Origin: Aliidiomarina sp.
GTDB taxonomy: Bacteria > Pseudomonadota > Gammaproteobacteria > Enterobacterales > Alteromonadaceae
Length of the DNA stretch: 64,000 bases
Direction: 5' to 3'
NCBI RefSeq assembly: GCF_022565475.1
Contig: NZ_JAIUMR010000001.1
Coordinates: 186,001-250,000, forward strand
The position numbers and the translations under genes are program-made. Position 1 is the first letter of the stretch. Every line of letters starts with the position of its first letter. This document shows, one piece after another, positions 26,609 to 35,220 of the stretch. The notes under the pieces are model-generated. The model had not been told where the DNA came from and ran no database searches. It saw only the letters and a list, made by a program, of their open reading frames with translations.

Positions 26609-27439
26609 CTATTGATGCAAGGTGCCGTTTTGGTAATCCATGAACGCTTGCCGTAACTCGGCTTCGGTGTTCATTACAAACGGACCGTACTGTGCGATCG
26701 GTTCACCGATCGGTTTCGCCGCAATTAATAAAAACTCGCCGGCATTTGCCACTTCAACGGAAACATCCGCATCGTCGGCTAACTCGAGTAACTCCCCTGC
26801 TTGTGCAGTAATTCCCGCGATTGTGACCGCACCTTTGTACACGTAGAGCAAGCGCGTCTGCTGACCTTGCTGCGGTAGGTTAAACTGAGCTGGATTCTCG
26901 ATTCGAAAATCTAAATACAAAAACTCTCGACCAGGTGCATTCACCGGCCCAGTCTCACCCTGAAACTGTCCGGAAAGCACACGTACGTAGCCACCATCGA
27001 CAGCCACTTCCGGTACTTGCGCAGCAGGAATATCCGCATATTCCGGTTCGCTCATCTTCTCGGCCGCAGGCAAATTCAACCAAAGTTGAAAGCCCCACAT
27101 CAGACCGTCCTTCTGTTTTGGCATCTCTGAGTGAATCATTCCGCGTGCGGCCTTCATCCATTGTAAACCACCACTGGTGATTTCGCCTTTATTTCCCTTC
27201 GAATCTTCATGCGCCATGTTACCCGCTAACATATAGGTTAAGGTGCAAAAGCCGCGATGCGGATGCGGTGGGAAACCAGCAATATAATCGTTCGGATTAT
27301 CCGACTTAAATTCATCGAGCATTAAGATTGGATCGCGGTGACGAGATGCGGGTTGATTAATGACCCGACTCAATTTAACGCCGGCACCATCTTGCGCAGG
27401 CATACCACGAACTCGATGTTTAATAATAGTTTGGCTCAT
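26609..27439 (-). CDS. Pirin family protein
   Basis: The 276-residue protein has a bicupin fold with the pirin motif PHPHRGFCTLTYML. Metal-binding His and Glu residues (PHPHRGF, GMIHSEMP) are all present. Bacterial pirins may act as quercetin dioxygenases or modulate central metabolism; the role here is unknown. It lies 11 bases after the glutathionyl-hydroquinone reductase gene, so the two form an operon linked to redox or quinone chemistry. Confidence 0.9.
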   Translation of the reverse strand: MSQTIIKHRVRGMPAQDGAGVKLSRVINQPASRHRDPILMLDEFKSDNPNDYIAGFPPHPHRGFCTLTYMLAGNMAHEDSKGNKGEITSGGLQWMKAARGMIHSEMPKQKDGLMWGFQLWLNLPAAEKMSEPEYADIPAAQVPEVAVDGGYVRVLSGQFQGETGPVNAPGREFLYLDFRIENPAQFNLPQQGQQTRLLYVYKGAVTIAGITAQAGELLELADDADVSVEVANAGEFLLIAAKPIGEPIAQYGPFVMNTEAELRQAFMDYQNGTLHQ

Positions 27440-27449
27440 ACACTTCCTC

Positions 27450-28439
27450 CTACGCTTGACTCGCCGCCAGCTTACGGCGGTCGTGTGGTGCGGTAAAATC
27501 TAATTCAGGGCCTTTCGGTACAACACCGGTCGGGTTGATCATGTCATGGCTAACATAGTAATGGGTTTTGATATGATCCATGCGCACCGTCTCCGCCACA
27601 CCCTCGACTTGATACAACTCACGAACGAAATTCCATAAGTTCGGGTAGTCAACAATGCGTTTTTGGTTGCATTTAAAGTGTCCAACATAAACCGCGTCAA
27701 AGCGAACTAAGGTCGTGAACAAGCGCCAGTCAGCTTCGGTTAAATCGCTGCCAGCAAGATAACGTTGTCCCGCGAGTTTTTGTTCAAGTGTTGCGAGCGC
27801 ATCGAATAAGGCGTCAAACGCTTCTTCATAAGCAGACTGGGATGTCGCAAAGCCAGCTTTGTAGACACCGTTATTCACGTTGTCATAGACAAATGCGTTC
27901 ACTTCATCAATGGTCTCTCGCAATGACTGCGGGTAAAAGTCTTGGCTGTCGCCAGTGATGTCGTTAAACGCTTCATTAAACATCCGAATGATGTCAGCTG
28001 ACTCATTTGACACGATCGTTTGTTGCTGCTTGTCCCACAACACAGGGACCGTCACACGGCCGCTATATTCCGCATCCGCTGTGGTATAAATCTGGTGTAG
28101 AAAGTCCTTATCGTACAGAGGATCAGCAAGATCGCTACCGTGGCGGAATTCCCAGCCATTACTTAACATTTCCGGTGCAACAGCAGACACACTAATATGC
28201 TCTTCGAGCCCTTTCAGTTTCCGAAAGATAAGCGTTCGGTGCGCCCATGGGCAGGCAAATGAGACATAGAGATGATAACGACCTGATTCGGCTTTGAACC
28301 CCGCTTTCCCGGTTGCTCCAGCCGAGCCGTCCGCAGTCACCCAGTTACGGAATTGCGATTTAGAACGCTCGAAACGGCCACCTGATTTACTGGTGTCATA
28401 CCATTGATCTTGCCACTCACCGTCAACTAATAATCCCAT
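27450..28439 (-). CDS. Glutathionyl-hydroquinone reductase (Xi-class GST, YqjG/EcfG type)
   Basis: About 329 residues from ATG 28439, which has GGAG 7 bases upstream; the track TTG start is unlikely. The thioredoxin-like domain carries the catalytic CPWAHR motif near residue 60 and a GRYHLYVSFACPW lead-in. The C-terminal helical domain contains ADWRLFTTLVRFDAVYVGHFK. The enzyme uses its Cys to reduce glutathionyl-hydroquinones to hydroquinones. It is the first gene of a two-gene unit with pirin. Confidence 0.93.
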   Translation of the reverse strand: MGLLVDGEWQDQWYDTSKSGGRFERSKSQFRNWVTADGSAGATGKAGFKAESGRYHLYVSFACPWAHRTLIFRKLKGLEEHISVSAVAPEMLSNGWEFRHGSDLADPLYDKDFLHQIYTTADAEYSGRVTVPVLWDKQQQTIVSNESADIIRMFNEAFNDITGDSQDFYPQSLRETIDEVNAFVYDNVNNGVYKAGFATSQSAYEEAFDALFDALATLEQKLAGQRYLAGSDLTEADWRLFTTLVRFDAVYVGHFKCNQKRIVDYPNLWNFVRELYQVEGVAETVRMDHIKTHYYVSHDMINPTGVVPKGPELDFTAPHDRRKLAASQA

Positions 28440-28532
28440 CGTCTTCTCCAATTTGAATGTGGGTCTAGTATAAGGATGGTCAGTCGGAAGGACAAATCAG
28501 CAGACGAAAAGCAACTATGCACCAAGTGAATA

Positions 28533-28562
28533 GCAAAATAAAAGATCATGCGCTAGGCGCAT
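28533..28562 (-). terminator. Putative terminator after lpxB
   Basis: ATGCGC-CTA-GCGCAT (28548-28562, minus strand) forms a 6-base stem with a 3-base loop and is followed by GATCTTTTATTTTG. The stem overlaps the region just after the lpxB stop, so it probably ends the long bam-lpx transcript. Confidence 0.5.
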
Positions 28563-28564
28563 AA

Positions 28565-29764
28565 TTAATCGGATTGCTGCGCGACGGCGAGCACTGTACG
28601 AGCAGACTTTTCACCGGCATTTTGGCGAAGTTGTTGATGTAGCTCACAGTACCGTTGCTGCAATGATTGGTTATCAGCAACCAGCAACCGCTCAATTTCA
28701 GCGGCGATTTGCGCAGCGTTGACATCGTCTTGCAGCAACTCTTTGACCAATTCCCCACCGTGCAACAAATTCGGTAACGAGAAGTGCTGCAGAGTCACAA
28801 AGTGACGAAGTACATGGTAGTTAAACCAGCCAAAACGATAGCAGACCACCATCGGACGCTTAATCAGCATGGTTTCCAATGAGACAGTACCAGACGCTAA
28901 AATAGTCGCATCACTTGCTGCGATCACCGTTTGACTCTGGCCGTCAAAAAGATGAACCGCCAAAGCGCGTTGATGGCGTTTTTTGGCGGCAGCCAACGCT
29001 TGTTCAAACTGCTGGCGACGACCTGCATTGAAGAGTGGTACGAGAAACTGCAGATGCGGATGGCGACTTTTTAAGGCATACGCGGCATCGATGAATGGTG
29101 CAGCCAGATAACCGACTTCACTCCTTCGGCTACCAGGCAATAAACCGATGTACTGTCCCTCTGGGTCAAGACCTAGTTGCTCGCGTGCCTGTGTATGCTC
29201 AGTTTGCAAAGGAAAGCGATCGGCAAGCGGATGGCCTACGAAGGTGTACGGCACTTGATATTGTGCATAAAATTCGGCTTCAAATGGTAAAATTCCCAAC
29301 ACCATATCGGTGGCTTTGGCAATACTGAAAATTCGCTTCGGGCGCCAAGCCCAAACTGACGGACTGACATAATGCACCGTCTTCATCCCGCTTTCTTTAA
29401 GCTTGCGTTCAATCGGTAAATTGAAATCCGGCGCGTCAATACCAACAAAAACATCGGGTTGCAGGGTCAACATTGTCGACACGACCGTTTTCCTTGCTCG
29501 CAGTAACGTTGGAAGATTCTTGAGAACGTCCCAGACCCCCATAACCGATAAGGTTTCCATCGGGAAAAGTGATTTTAGGCCCTGCTCCGCCATCAAAGCA
29601 CCACCCACACCAATAAACTCGACCGTCTCATGTTCGGCACGCAAACTGGCCATCAGACTGGCACCTAAAATGTCACCCGAGGCTTCACCCGCGACAATGC
29701 CAATACGTAACGGGCGCTCGTGAGCGCCCGTTGTGGTTATTGTTGAATTGGAACGACGATTCAT
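28565..29764 (-). CDS. lpxB: Lipid-A-disaccharide synthase
   Basis: The 399-residue GT-B glycosyltransferase (family GT19) has the N-terminal motif GIVAGEASGDILGASLM, the GIDAPDFNL segment and LPGSRRSEV. It condenses UDP-2,3-diacylglucosamine with lipid X to form the lipid A disaccharide at the inner membrane. Its ATG overlaps the lpxA stop (ATGA). Codons about 11-19 form a perfect 10-base palindrome. In E. coli rnhB and dnaE follow lpxB; here the gene is followed by a terminator and an unrelated operon. Confidence 0.96.
   Translation of the reverse strand: MNRRSNSTITTTGAHERPLRIGIVAGEASGDILGASLMASLRAEHETVEFIGVGGALMAEQGLKSLFPMETLSVMGVWDVLKNLPTLLRARKTVVSTMLTLQPDVFVGIDAPDFNLPIERKLKESGMKTVHYVSPSVWAWRPKRIFSIAKATDMVLGILPFEAEFYAQYQVPYTFVGHPLADRFPLQTEHTQAREQLGLDPEGQYIGLLPGSRRSEVGYLAAPFIDAAYALKSRHPHLQFLVPLFNAGRRQQFEQALAAAKKRHQRALAVHLFDGQSQTVIAASDATILASGTVSLETMLIKRPMVVCYRFGWFNYHVLRHFVTLQHFSLPNLLHGGELVKELLQDDVNAAQIAAEIERLLVADNQSLQQRYCELHQQLRQNAGEKSARTVLAVAQQSD
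29710..29731 (-). repeat. Perfect inverted repeat inside the lpxB 5' coding region
   Basis: ACGGGCGCTC and GAGCGCCCGT flank two bases. The stem is GC-rich and lies about 33 bases after the lpxB start codon, in the poorly conserved N-terminal extension before GIVAGEASGD. It has no U-run, so it is not a normal terminator. In mRNA it could slow ribosomes or modulate lpxB translation. Confidence 0.5.
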
Positions 29765-30528
29765 GGTCGAATAATGCCACGTTCAGATTGACTGATAAAC
29801 TCAACAAAATCCGCGAGTTTAGGTTCATTAAGTGCTTCGATTTGTGCCGCGGCTTCAGCAACAGTATTACCCGAGCGGTACAATAACTTATACGCGCGCT
29901 TTATATTGGTAATTTCATCAGCAGTAAACCCACGCCGACGCAGTCCTTCACTGTTAATGGTTCGTGGCACCGCATTATGGCCCTGCGCCATGACAAACGG
30001 CGGAATATCTTGAACCACGACAGAGTTAACTGCTGCAAACGCATGCGAACCAATCTTACAAAATTGATGCACGCCAGTGAAACCACCAAGAATCACATAA
30101 TCGCCGACATGGACGTGGCCCGCTAACGTTGCATTGTTGGCAAGAATATTCTGATTGCCAAGAACACAATCGTGAGCGACATGGACATAAGCCATGAATA
30201 AATTATCGCTACCGATCTGCGTTAATCCGTTATCTTGAATTGTGCCACGATGGATGGTGCAACCTTCACGGAAGACATTGCGGTCACCAATATGTAACTC
30301 AGTGGGTTCACCTCGATACTTCTTGTCCTGACACTCTTCGCCGATAGAGCAAAACTGAAAAAATCGATTCCCTTCACCAATACGGGTAGGCCCTTTGATA
30401 ACCACATGCGATTCGATGACGCAGTTATCGCCGATTTGTACATCTGCACCAATGACCGAATATGGGCCAATGCGAACATTGGCACCGAGACGAGCCGTTG
30501 GATCAACAATCGCGGTTTTGTGAATCAA
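29761..30528 (-). CDS. lpxA: UDP-N-acetylglucosamine O-acyltransferase
   Basis: The 255-residue protein is a left-handed beta-helix with hexapeptide repeats from residue 1 (TAIVDPTARLGANVRIGPYS). The catalytic His lies in YVHVAHDC and a GGFTGVHQFCKIG motif follows. It transfers a hydroxyacyl chain from ACP to UDP-GlcNAc, the first step of lipid A synthesis. The start codon is TTG, directly after the fabZ stop (TAATTG), with AAGGA 9 bases upstream. No earlier ATG exists, and MIHKTAI aligns with the E. coli MIDKSAF start. Confidence 0.96.
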   Translation of the reverse strand: MIHKTAIVDPTARLGANVRIGPYSVIGADVQIGDNCVIESHVVIKGPTRIGEGNRFFQFCSIGEECQDKKYRGEPTELHIGDRNVFREGCTIHRGTIQDNGLTQIGSDNLFMAYVHVAHDCVLGNQNILANNATLAGHVHVGDYVILGGFTGVHQFCKIGSHAFAAVNSVVVQDIPPFVMAQGHNAVPRTINSEGLRRRGFTADEITNIKRAYKLLYRSGNTVAEAAAQIEALNEPKLADFVEFISQSERGIIRP

Positions 30529-31005
30529 TTAACTGTTCCTTCTTGCACACATAATTTCAGCTGTACAGGCCAGCTGGCCATCAACTAAGGCCTCGCCAGT
30601 AAACTTCCAAATACCACGACGTTCTTTAACGAAGTTCACATGGAAGTCGACTCGATCACCGGGTATGACTTGACGTTTGAAACGTGCATTATCGATGCCA
30701 GCGAACAAATAAATCTCATTTTCGGCGACATTTTCCATCATTTTAAAACCGAGCAGGCCTGTCGCTTGCGCCATAGCTTCTAATAATAGCACACCTGGAA
30801 ATATTGGATTACCGGGGAAGTGTCCCATAAAAACAGGTTCATTCATGGTGATATTTTTATAGGCATGCAGGGACGTATTTGGCACATAGGCGACCACCCG
30901 GTCAATTAAGGCAAAAGGATAACGATGCGGCAGGATCTCTTGAATCTTGTCGATATTAAACCCTGGCAAAGCCTCAACTGCATTACTTTCTTTGTGCTCG
31001 TTCAA
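30529..31005 (-). CDS. fabZ: 3-hydroxyacyl-[acyl-carrier-protein] dehydratase FabZ
   Basis: The 158-residue hotdog-fold enzyme has the active-site His in [13 protein letters not shown] and Glu in [14 protein letters not shown]. It dehydrates 3-hydroxyacyl-ACP in fatty acid elongation. It competes with LpxA/LpxD for hydroxymyristoyl-ACP, which explains its place between lpxD and lpxA. The start codon is TTG with a strong GGAGG 7 bases upstream. It abuts lpxA without a gap. Confidence 0.96.
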   Translation of the reverse strand: MNEHKESNAVEALPGFNIDKIQEILPHRYPFALIDRVVAYVPNTSLHAYKNITMNEPVFMGHFPGNPIFPGVLLLEAMAQATGLLGFKMMENVAENEIYLFAGIDNARFKRQVIPGDRVDFHVNFVKERRGIWKFTGEALVDGQLACTAEIMCARRNS

Positions 31006-31020
31006 ACCGGAACCTCCATT

Positions 31021-32040
31021 TCACCCATTCGGGTCATTTAATTTTTTTTCTAAAGCTCGGACCCGCATAAACAGTTCCGGTAATTGGCGCACACGTGCAC
31101 CTGACTTTGCCCACGTCGTCTGGTCAACGACCGGTAAGGATGACGCATACACCCCTTTCTCAAGGTTCTTTGTCACCATGGTCATGCCATGAACTTGGAC
31201 ACCGTCTGCAATCGTAATATGGCCGTTAATGCCGGTTGCACCGCCAATCAAACAGTGTTTACCAATGTGAGCACTGCCGGCGATGCCGGTTTGGCCCGCA
31301 ATCGCGGTGCCATCACCAATCTGGACATTGTGTGCAACCATACATAGATTATCGATAATACAGTTCGAACCAATTATCGTGTCGTCGAGAGCTCCCCTGT
31401 CGATCGTGGTATTGGCACCGATTTCAACATCATCGCCAATTACTACCCGACCAAGCTGAGGGATTTTAACCCATTTTCCGCGATCACTGGCCCAACCAAA
31501 GCCATCAGCACCGATCACGGCCCCTGCATGCAAGGTACAGCGTTCTCCGACAACAACATCATAGTAGATTTTAACGCCCGGCCATAGGCGTGTACCCTGA
31601 CCAATACGAGCGTTTTGACCGACATAGCATTGCGCCCCAATCACTGCATGGTCTGCAATCATTGCCCCCGCTTCAACCACGCTTTGTGGTCCAATCGCTA
31701 CGCCAACGCCGATCACGGCAGTTGGGTCGACAACCGCACTTGGATGGATTTCAGCTGCTTGGGTCGGCGCTTTGTCAAACGCTTGCGCCGCATAGGCGTA
31801 GGATAAATAAGGATTCTCGCTAATTAAAGCGTTCGCCAAAAGGGTCTCATCGTCATGCTCTGCACGGAGTATAACCGCTCCCGCTTTTGTCGTCTTCAAC
31901 TGCGATTGGTACTTCTCATTTGCAAGAAAGCCGACCTGATGAAGGCCGGCATTTGCTAGAGTCGCAAGTCCTGTGATTTCCAGTGCACCGTCCCCGCGGA
32001 CGGTGGCACCGATTTTTTCCGCTAATTCACTCAGCGTCAT
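31021..32040 (-). CDS. lpxD: UDP-3-O-(3-hydroxymyristoyl)glucosamine N-acyltransferase
   Basis: The protein is about 339 residues. There are two adjacent ATGs (32043 and 32040); the second has AGGAC at a better distance. An N-terminal LpxD domain (MTLSELAEKIGATVRGDG) is followed by a long left-handed beta-helix and a C-terminal helix (ELFMRVRALEKKLN). It adds the second hydroxyacyl chain in lipid A synthesis. A DGFGWASDRGKWVKIPQLG motif and MVAHNVQIG with the catalytic His are visible. It lies between skp and fabZ as in E. coli. Confidence 0.96.
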   Translation of the reverse strand: MTLSELAEKIGATVRGDGALEITGLATLANAGLHQVGFLANEKYQSQLKTTKAGAVILRAEHDDETLLANALISENPYLSYAYAAQAFDKAPTQAAEIHPSAVVDPTAVIGVGVAIGPQSVVEAGAMIADHAVIGAQCYVGQNARIGQGTRLWPGVKIYYDVVVGERCTLHAGAVIGADGFGWASDRGKWVKIPQLGRVVIGDDVEIGANTTIDRGALDDTIIGSNCIIDNLCMVAHNVQIGDGTAIAGQTGIAGSAHIGKHCLIGGATGINGHITIADGVQVHGMTMVTKNLEKGVYASSLPVVDQTTWAKSGARVRQLPELFMRVRALEKKLNDPNG

Positions 32041-32085
32041 CATCTGTCCTTTTTTGTTATTCCGCGATATCTAGCGTCACGCCAA

Positions 32086-32598
32086 TTAACGTGTTAAACG
32101 AGTGATGATCGCATCAGAAATATCTAATGCATCACTTGCATACAACATCCGACCCTTGTCCATGATGAGGTCAATGCCTTCCGCTGCAGCATAGGCGTCA
32201 ACGACTTCAAACATCTTTTGCAGAAGTTGATTACGCTCTTCGTTTTCACGCTGCTGCATGTATTGATTCAATTGCTCACCACCGCGTTGTAAGATCATTG
32301 CACGTTGACGCAACTCTTCCTGCGCTTGCATTTTCTCGTCATCGCTCATGATCGCTTCGTCACGTTGGAAACGCTCACGCAATTCTTCGAATTGTGCTTC
32401 AAGTTGCTCAAGTTCTTGAATTGGCTCCGCAAACTCAGCTTCTAAACGTTGAGATACATCTTCACGCTCAGGCATTGCTTGGAAGACTCGCTGGACGTCG
32501 ATCACAGCAATCTTCGGAGAATTGGCTTCAGCACTGACTGAAAATACACTCGCGGCTAATGCAATCACTGCTGCGAAACTAATAGCTACTGCTCTCAA
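32086..32598 (-). CDS. skp: Periplasmic chaperone Skp (OmpH family)
   Basis: The 170-residue protein has a signal peptide (ISFAAVIALAASVFSVSAEA). A small beta core (KIAVIDVQRVFQAMPE) and a long charged helical hairpin of the jellyfish-like Skp trimer follow. It holds unfolded outer-membrane proteins in the periplasm for delivery to BamA, encoded just upstream. The start codon is TTG, with AGGA 7 bases upstream and no in-frame ATG nearby. A 115-base gap to bamA contains only a weak ACCGG-AAA-CCGGT hairpin. Confidence 0.92.
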   Translation of the reverse strand: MRAVAISFAAVIALAASVFSVSAEANSPKIAVIDVQRVFQAMPEREDVSQRLEAEFAEPIQELEQLEAQFEELRERFQRDEAIMSDDEKMQAQEELRQRAMILQRGGEQLNQYMQQRENEERNQLLQKMFEVVDAYAAAEGIDLIMDKGRMLYASDALDISDAIITRLTR

Positions 32599-32713
32599 AG
32601 TACTTTCCTCTCTTGTTTAAAACCGGTTTCCGGTCAGTTTAACGCATAAATTGCAACTGCAAAACATGCAGGTACTACTCTACTTTACACCCTCCATGCC
32701 GCGCAACGGCATT

Positions 32714-35191
32714 TTAGAAAGATGTACCAATATTAAAGGTAAAACGGTCTTCTAACGAGTTATCCAACGACTTCAATGGGAAACCCAAGCTGAAGGTTAA
32801 CACACCCATAGGCGATAACCACTGCACTGAGACACCGTAAGACGCCTGATAGTTCTTCGGACTGCTGTAATCCCAAAACGGTGTATCACCGACTTTGGTC
32901 AACTGACTATAGGCGTTGTAATTAAACTCGGTATCCCACACAACACCCACATCGACGAACAGACTGGTACGGACCGAACGTGTTGCTTCTTCACCCAACA
33001 AAGGTGTTGGTACAATCAATTCAATGCCGCCCGTCATCGATGCGTTACCACCTACAGAGGCAAAACGCGCCACTTCGATTTGATCGTACTCTGGCCCTAG
33101 TGTGATTTGAGTCGGGTTACCGCTTGCATCCGGTGGACCAGAAATGACGGTCGGTCGACGAATAATTCCGCGTGGTCCCGAACGGTTGGTTTCAAAACCA
33201 CGCAAGTTATCTGCACCACCGCCATAGAAGTTTTCCCAAAACGGCAAAGTGTAATCAACGCCGTCGTCACTCCCATAACCATTCCCGTATCCCGCATTAA
33301 AACGCGTGAGAAACACGAAGTTGTGATCGCGATCTAACGGTTTATAGTGACGGAACCGGTAATCCAAACGGAAGTACTGTAAATCGCTTCCAGGAATAGT
33401 AATTTTTCCTGACAACTGATTGGTTGAGCCCGCAGTCGGGAACATGCCTCGGTTGAGCGTTACTCGCGACCATGCCGCTGACAGATTATAGGTTTCAAAA
33501 TTCAGTGCCGAACCCGGGTTATTCGGATCACTATATTTTTCATAGAAGGTGCGCACCTGCTCGTATGGATTCAACTGCGTGATACCCGTACTCGTATAGC
33601 CACCACCAAAGTTTAAGCGGTTATATTCGTTGACTGGGAAGCCGATATCTCCCGCAACTCCCCAAGAACGCTGGTTGTATTGTTGCAAGTTCGCTTGGCG
33701 AGCATCGAAATCTTGATAGAAAACCGATCCACCCAAACTGACACCATCGTCAGTAAAGTAATTGTCGATATATTGCAGCTGAACGTTACGTGAATATTTG
33801 TTGGTATCGACACCAAAGGAAACACGGTTACCGCTACCAAGGAAGTTGTCTTGTGAAATTGAGGCGTTCAAGCTCAGTCCGGCAAAGTCACCGTAACCAA
33901 TACCCGCACTAATTTGTCCTGACGGTTGTTCTTTCACTCGGAACACCAGGTCAACTTGATCTTCTTGTCCCGGCACACGCACAGTATCAACGTCGACGGT
34001 CTCAAAATAACCTAAACGTTCTAAGCGAACTTTCGAGTTCTCCACCGCTTGTTCATTCAACCAAGCACCTTCGATCTGACGCATCTCCCGACGCAATACT
34101 TCGTCGCGGGTTGCATCGTTACCTTCGAACATGACTCGACGCACATAGACACGCTGACCTGGGTCAACGGCGAAAGTCAGTTTAACCATCAAATCATCGT
34201 CATTGATTTCCGGAATCGTTCGTACTTCGGTGTAGGCATAACCTAAACGCGCATAGTAACGTTTGATCCCTTCTTCGATGCTGGTAATTTCCGCTTGGCT
34301 ATAACGACGTCCGTCAAGTGCTCGAACGAACTCAGCAAGAAATTCCTCGTCATCGCGTATTTCAGCAATAACGCCGGTGTCTTCGATGTTGTACTGCGCA
34401 CCTTCTTGGAAGTTCAAGGTAATATAAATACCTTCCAACTCAGGTGTAATCGCCACTTGCACTGACTCGATGTCAAAGCGCAGATAGCCTTGGTTGCGGT
34501 AGAAGGACTCAATATTTTCGAGATCACCTTGCAACTGTTGTTGCTGGTAATTACGTTTACCAAATAGATTCCACCACGGCAATGAATCGCGCAAGTCCAT
34601 CAAATCAACAATATCTTCGCGGCCAAAGGCTTCCGAACCCACCACGTTAATTTGTTCAATCTGAGCAGCGCTACCTTCCGTAAAGTTGAAACGCAACTCG
34701 ACTCGATTTCGTGGCAAATTTACGACACGAATACGAACGCGGGCATTGTATTTACCGACACTGTGATAAAAATCTTCGAGATTCTTTTCAAGTTGCTTGA
34801 TCATCGTACGGTCGAGCGACTCACCTACCGCAATTCCGCTCGTACGTAAACTATCCAGCAGTTGATCGTCTTTTAGATCCTTATTGCCGTCGAGTCGAAT
34901 TTCACTAATAGTTGGGCGTTCAGTCACGCGAATCACTAAAGAGTCGCCATCACGATAAACACGAATATCATCAAAATGAGCCGAAGAATATAACTCGTGA
35001 ATTATTTGACGAATTCGCTGAGGATTCGCTTCATCCCCGGCTCGCAAAGGAACGTAGGTTAATGCGGCACCTAGACCAACCCGCTGAAGCCCACGAATTT
35101 GAATATCATCGACAACAAATGTTTCTGTGGCTTGAACAGTTAGACCAGTCCCTGCCAGTACAGCTCCGAAAAACAGCTTTTTAAATGTCAT
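32714..35191 (-). CDS. bamA: Outer-membrane protein assembly factor BamA
   Basis: About 825 residues from ATG 35191 (MTFKKLFFGAVLAGTGLTVQA, a normal signal peptide). The track start at 35221 overlaps the rseP stop by one base and would add ten residues, so it cannot be excluded. Five POTRA domains occupy about residues 25-420. They are followed by a 16-strand barrel ending in FTFNIGTSF, with Phe as the last residue as in OMP targeting signals. The barrel lid-loop motif appears as LRGFETNRSG. BamA inserts beta-barrel proteins into the outer membrane. It lies between rseP and skp, linking OMP assembly to sigma-E stress sensing. Confidence 0.96.
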   Translation of the reverse strand: MTFKKLFFGAVLAGTGLTVQATETFVVDDIQIRGLQRVGLGAALTYVPLRAGDEANPQRIRQIIHELYSSAHFDDIRVYRDGDSLVIRVTERPTISEIRLDGNKDLKDDQLLDSLRTSGIAVGESLDRTMIKQLEKNLEDFYHSVGKYNARVRIRVVNLPRNRVELRFNFTEGSAAQIEQINVVGSEAFGREDIVDLMDLRDSLPWWNLFGKRNYQQQQLQGDLENIESFYRNQGYLRFDIESVQVAITPELEGIYITLNFQEGAQYNIEDTGVIAEIRDDEEFLAEFVRALDGRRYSQAEITSIEEGIKRYYARLGYAYTEVRTIPEINDDDLMVKLTFAVDPGQRVYVRRVMFEGNDATRDEVLRREMRQIEGAWLNEQAVENSKVRLERLGYFETVDVDTVRVPGQEDQVDLVFRVKEQPSGQISAGIGYGDFAGLSLNASISQDNFLGSGNRVSFGVDTNKYSRNVQLQYIDNYFTDDGVSLGGSVFYQDFDARQANLQQYNQRSWGVAGDIGFPVNEYNRLNFGGGYTSTGITQLNPYEQVRTFYEKYSDPNNPGSALNFETYNLSAAWSRVTLNRGMFPTAGSTNQLSGKITIPGSDLQYFRLDYRFRHYKPLDRDHNFVFLTRFNAGYGNGYGSDDGVDYTLPFWENFYGGGADNLRGFETNRSGPRGIIRRPTVISGPPDASGNPTQITLGPEYDQIEVARFASVGGNASMTGGIELIVPTPLLGEEATRSVRTSLFVDVGVVWDTEFNYNAYSQLTKVGDTPFWDYSSPKNYQASYGVSVQWLSPMGVLTFSLGFPLKSLDNSLEDRFTFNIGTSF

Positions 35192-35220
35192 GCAACACGT
35201 CTTATTGTTAGAAAATTTCA

